DNA from: Archangium sp.
GTDB lineage: Bacteria > Myxococcota > Myxococcia > Myxococcales > Myxococcaceae
Length of the DNA: 7,038 nucleotides
Assembly (NCBI GenBank): GCA_016793525.1
Contig: JAEUJT010000182.1
Coordinates: 1-7,038, forward strand
Direction: 5' to 3'
Within the stretch, counting starts at the first letter, position 1; each line of letters starts with the position of its first letter. The translations under genes were made by a program, and so were the position numbers. The notes under the pieces were generated by a model. That model was not told the DNA's origin, did not search any database, and saw only the letters and a list, made by a program, of their open reading frames with translations. Of this stretch, positions 5,577-7,038 are shown in pieces.

Positions 5577-6809
5577 TCAGGTGTGCGCGGCGGGTCGGAA
5601 GCGGAGCAGCAGCAGGGCGGGCAGCAGCTCGAATGCGCCCGCGAGCCCGAACAGGGTGTGGCCTCCCAACAGGTCATACACGCGGCCCGAGGTCGCGTAG
5701 CCCACCACGCCGCCGACGCCGAAGATGGTGGCGAACAGCAGCGCCTGGCCGGTGGCGCGGAGGGAGTCGGGGGTCTCTTGGGTCATCCACTCCACGCTCG
5801 CGACGTAGAAGGTGCCGAAGCCGATGCCGTGCAGGCCAGCGAGCGCCACCACCACCCAGCCTGAGTTGGTGGCCGCCATGCCCCACCAGCGCAGCGCGCT
5901 CACCGCGATGGAGAAGAGAATGACTGTGCGCGGGCTTTTCACGCGCGCGTGGATGCGGGGCCAGAGAGAGAGGAGCGCGACCTCCGACGCGACGCCGGTG
6001 GCCGCGCACACCCCGACCAGCGAGGTGTCCTCTCCGAGCGAGAGGAGGTGCGGTGCCAAGCTGCCGTGGTACGGCGTGGCGGCGATCCAGTGGAGGGCAC
6101 CGGCGCCGAGCACAGTGCGCACCCCGGGCTGTTTCAGCAGCCGCGGCGCCTGCGCCAGTTCTGGCCGCGGCCCGTCGCCCACCACCGCCGGCCCGCGCGA
6201 CAAGGCCACCGCCGCCCACGCCGCGCTCACGCCGATGGCCACCAGCGGGACGAAAATGACGCGCGCGTCGACCTCGTGGACCAGCGCGCCGAACGCGAGC
6301 GACGAGGCAACGAAGCCAATCGAGCCGAAGCGCCGAATGCCCGCGTAGGTGCCCCCGTTGGCGCCGACGTGTTGGAGCGCCAGCGCGTCGGCCATGGGCA
6401 CCACCGCGCTCGCGAACGCGGCGTTGACGGCCAGCGCCAGCAGCACCTCGGGGAACGACGTCGCGAACCAGAGCAGCACGAGGCCCGCTCCGGTGCCAAG
6501 GCACAGCGTCACCAGCACCCGCCCGTGGCGTCCGGTGCGATCGGCGTAGTGGCCCCACAGCGGAGGGACGACGAGCATCACCACCGGAGATACCGATTGG
6601 GCAACGCCGGCCTCCGAGGCGCTGAGGCCCAACGCGCGCAGGTACGCGGGGAGGAAGGGCAGCAGCACGCCCACCGTGCAGAAATAGAGGAGGTAGAAGA
6701 TGGCCAGCGGTGCGGCGGAGGGGCCGGGCACGATGCGCGCCTGTACCACCGGGGACGTGAAACCGCGCTGGTCTGGCTCGAGCGTTTCCTTTACGGTGCG
6801 CGCCGCCAT
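5577..6809 (-). CDS. MFS transporter, HcaT-like (MFS_1-like / PPP type)
   Basis: This is a predicted 12-helix inner-membrane transporter of 410 residues. TM1 begins near residue 34 (PLAIFYLLYFCTVGVLLPFLPAYL). The cytoplasmic loop 2-3 signature PLWGHYADRTGRHGR lies at 83-97, the family's GxxxDRxGRR-type motif. VPMADALALQ (137-146) followed by YAGIRRFGSIGFV (155-167) is the pattern seen in HcaT and relatives of the phenylpropionate-permease/nucleoside-symporter branch. A central loop around residues 205-228 (SRGPAVVGDGPRPELAQ) separates the two six-helix halves. The substrate cannot be deduced. The ATG at 6809 has AGGTG five bases upstream. Alternatives are ATG 6830 or 6836 and GTG 6848, all inside the divergent gene, or GTG 6749 or 6731; the last would leave about 8 residues before TM1, as in typical relatives. 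The MFS identity is firm; the start is not. Confidence 0.9.
   Translation of the reverse strand: MAARTVKETLEPDQRGFTSPVVQARIVPGPSAAPLAIFYLLYFCTVGVLLPFLPAYLRALGLSASEAGVAQSVSPVVMLVVPPLWGHYADRTGRHGRVLVTLCLGTGAGLVLLWFATSFPEVLLALAVNAAFASAVVPMADALALQHVGANGGTYAGIRRFGSIGFVASSLAFGALVHEVDARVIFVPLVAIGVSAAWAAVALSRGPAVVGDGPRPELAQAPRLLKQPGVRTVLGAGALHWIAATPYHGSLAPHLLSLGEDTSLVGVCAATGVASEVALLSLWPRIHARVKSPRTVILFSIAVSALRWWGMAATNSGWVVVALAGLHGIGFGTFYVASVEWMTQETPDSLRATGQALLFATIFGVGGVVGYATSGRVYDLLGGHTLFGLAGAFELLPALLLLRFRPAAHT
6792..6797 (+). promoter_or_regulatory. Possible -10 element for the acetyltransferase
   Basis: TACGGT fits TAnnnT and lies 10 bases before the ATG at 6808 (GCGCGCCGCC between), with no Shine-Dalgarno. 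It would sit inside the N-terminal codons of the divergent MFS gene if that gene starts at 6809. This is the weakest of the three -10 candidates because of its longer spacing. Confidence 0.2.
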
Positions 6810-7038
6810 GGCTGCACCTGCTGACGACATTCGCATCTCGCCCGTCACGTCTGAAGGCGAGCTGTTTCAGGCGCTGGCGATTCGCGAAATCGTCTTCATC
6901 GAAGAGCAGAGCGTGCCCGAGGGGTTGGAGCGCGACTCCGAAGACGCGAAGGCGTTTCACGTGTTGGCGATGAAGAAGGGCCACGCCATCGGCACGGGGC
7001 GGTTGGTCGAGCTCCAGGCCGCTCCCGAGGGCATGACG
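6808..7038 (+). CDS. GNAT-family N-acetyltransferase, N-terminal part (cut by window edge)
   Basis: The frame is open from ATG at 6808 to the right edge, 77 residues. It would use acetyl-CoA to acetylate an amine on a small molecule or protein. The visible part contains the family's first helix and strand block: ALAIREIVFIEEQSVPEGLE (22-41), the (L/I)RxxVFxxEQxxP signature of GCN5-related enzymes close to ElaA-type proteins. It is followed by ERDSEDAKAFHVLAMKKGHAIGTGRL (41-66), the strand pair in which the substrate-side loop leads to HVLA and xxGTGRL. The acetyl-CoA-binding motif A (Q/R-x-x-G-x-G/A) must lie beyond the edge, so catalytic competence cannot be judged. The start shares bases with the divergent MFS gene, and no Shine-Dalgarno is visible. 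Confidence 0.85.
   Translation, partial: MAAPADDIRISPVTSEGELFQALAIREIVFIEEQSVPEGLERDSEDAKAFHVLAMKKGHAIGTGRLVELQAAPEGMT
6815..6819 (-). promoter_or_regulatory. Ribosome binding site favouring the MFS start at 6809
   Basis: On the minus strand AGGTG, complementary to the 16S tail CACCU, is followed by 5 bases (CAGCC) and the ATG at 6809. The same bases encode Ala3-Pro4 of the plus-strand acetyltransferase, so the match may be partly fortuitous. Confidence 0.4.

Noticed and set aside
4331..5923. A 530-codon open frame on the plus strand across the 341-aa gene and the end of the MFS gene
   Set aside because: It is rich in Val-Glu-Gly-His-Arg shadow composition, crosses two real minus-strand genes and the gap between them, and ends in an Arg/Ser/Pro-rich run typical of out-of-frame GC-rich DNA.
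5674..6984. A 436-codon minus-strand frame overlapping the MFS and acetyltransferase genes
   Set aside because: It is out of frame with the hydrophobic 12-helix MFS protein, is full of Arg/His/Gly, and overlaps the clear GNAT start.

Overview
The window is GC-rich (about two thirds G+C by eye) with strongly G/C-ending codons and long meaningless antisense frames. Together with an Azotobacter-type 7Fe-8S ferredoxin, an archaeal/fungal-type aspartate-semialdehyde dehydrogenase, a secreted M36-like metalloprotease and a FliK/SctP-like tail in a probably non-flagellar setting, this suggests a delta-proteobacterium of the Myxococcota. That placement is an inference from gene content and composition; no rRNA or other marker gene is present.

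Layout, left to right. (1) 1-1763, minus: the first 587 residues of a secreted fungalysin-like metalloprotease, cut by the left edge. (2) 1764-1967: a 204-bp divergent intergenic region with a strong hairpin in the protease leader. (3) 1968-3620, plus: a 65-codon putative two-helix membrane protein, then asd 12 bp later, then an fdxA-type ferredoxin 39 bp after asd. A complementary stem joins the asd stop to the ferredoxin start. (4) 3624-5416, minus: a 230-aa protein with a disordered N-terminus and a C-terminal domain resembling FliK/SctP needle- or hook-length regulators, preceded by an exported 341-aa protein of unknown function; 74 bp separate them, so they may be co-transcribed. (5) 5417-5576: 160 bp, no gene; it holds the likely promoter of the 341-aa gene. 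(6) 5577-6809, minus: an MFS transporter of the HcaT-like type. (7) 6808-7038, plus: the N-terminus of a GNAT acetyltransferase, cut by the right edge, whose ATG overlaps the divergent MFS ATG in a single CCATGG.

How the genes relate: asd makes aspartate semialdehyde for lysine/diaminopimelate, threonine and methionine, and the ferredoxin supplies low-potential electrons. Their proximity, and the stem that could couple their translation, suggest shared expression, although no common pathway is evident. The other genes look like ordinary accessory and housekeeping genes. I see no CRISPR, phage, IS element, tRNA or rRNA, and no classic defence or toxin system. The most interesting signals are small: the asd/fdxA start-codon stem, the overlapping divergent starts, apparent leaderless promoters, and the FliK/SctP-like protein. 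No stretch longer than 300 bp lacks a gene.
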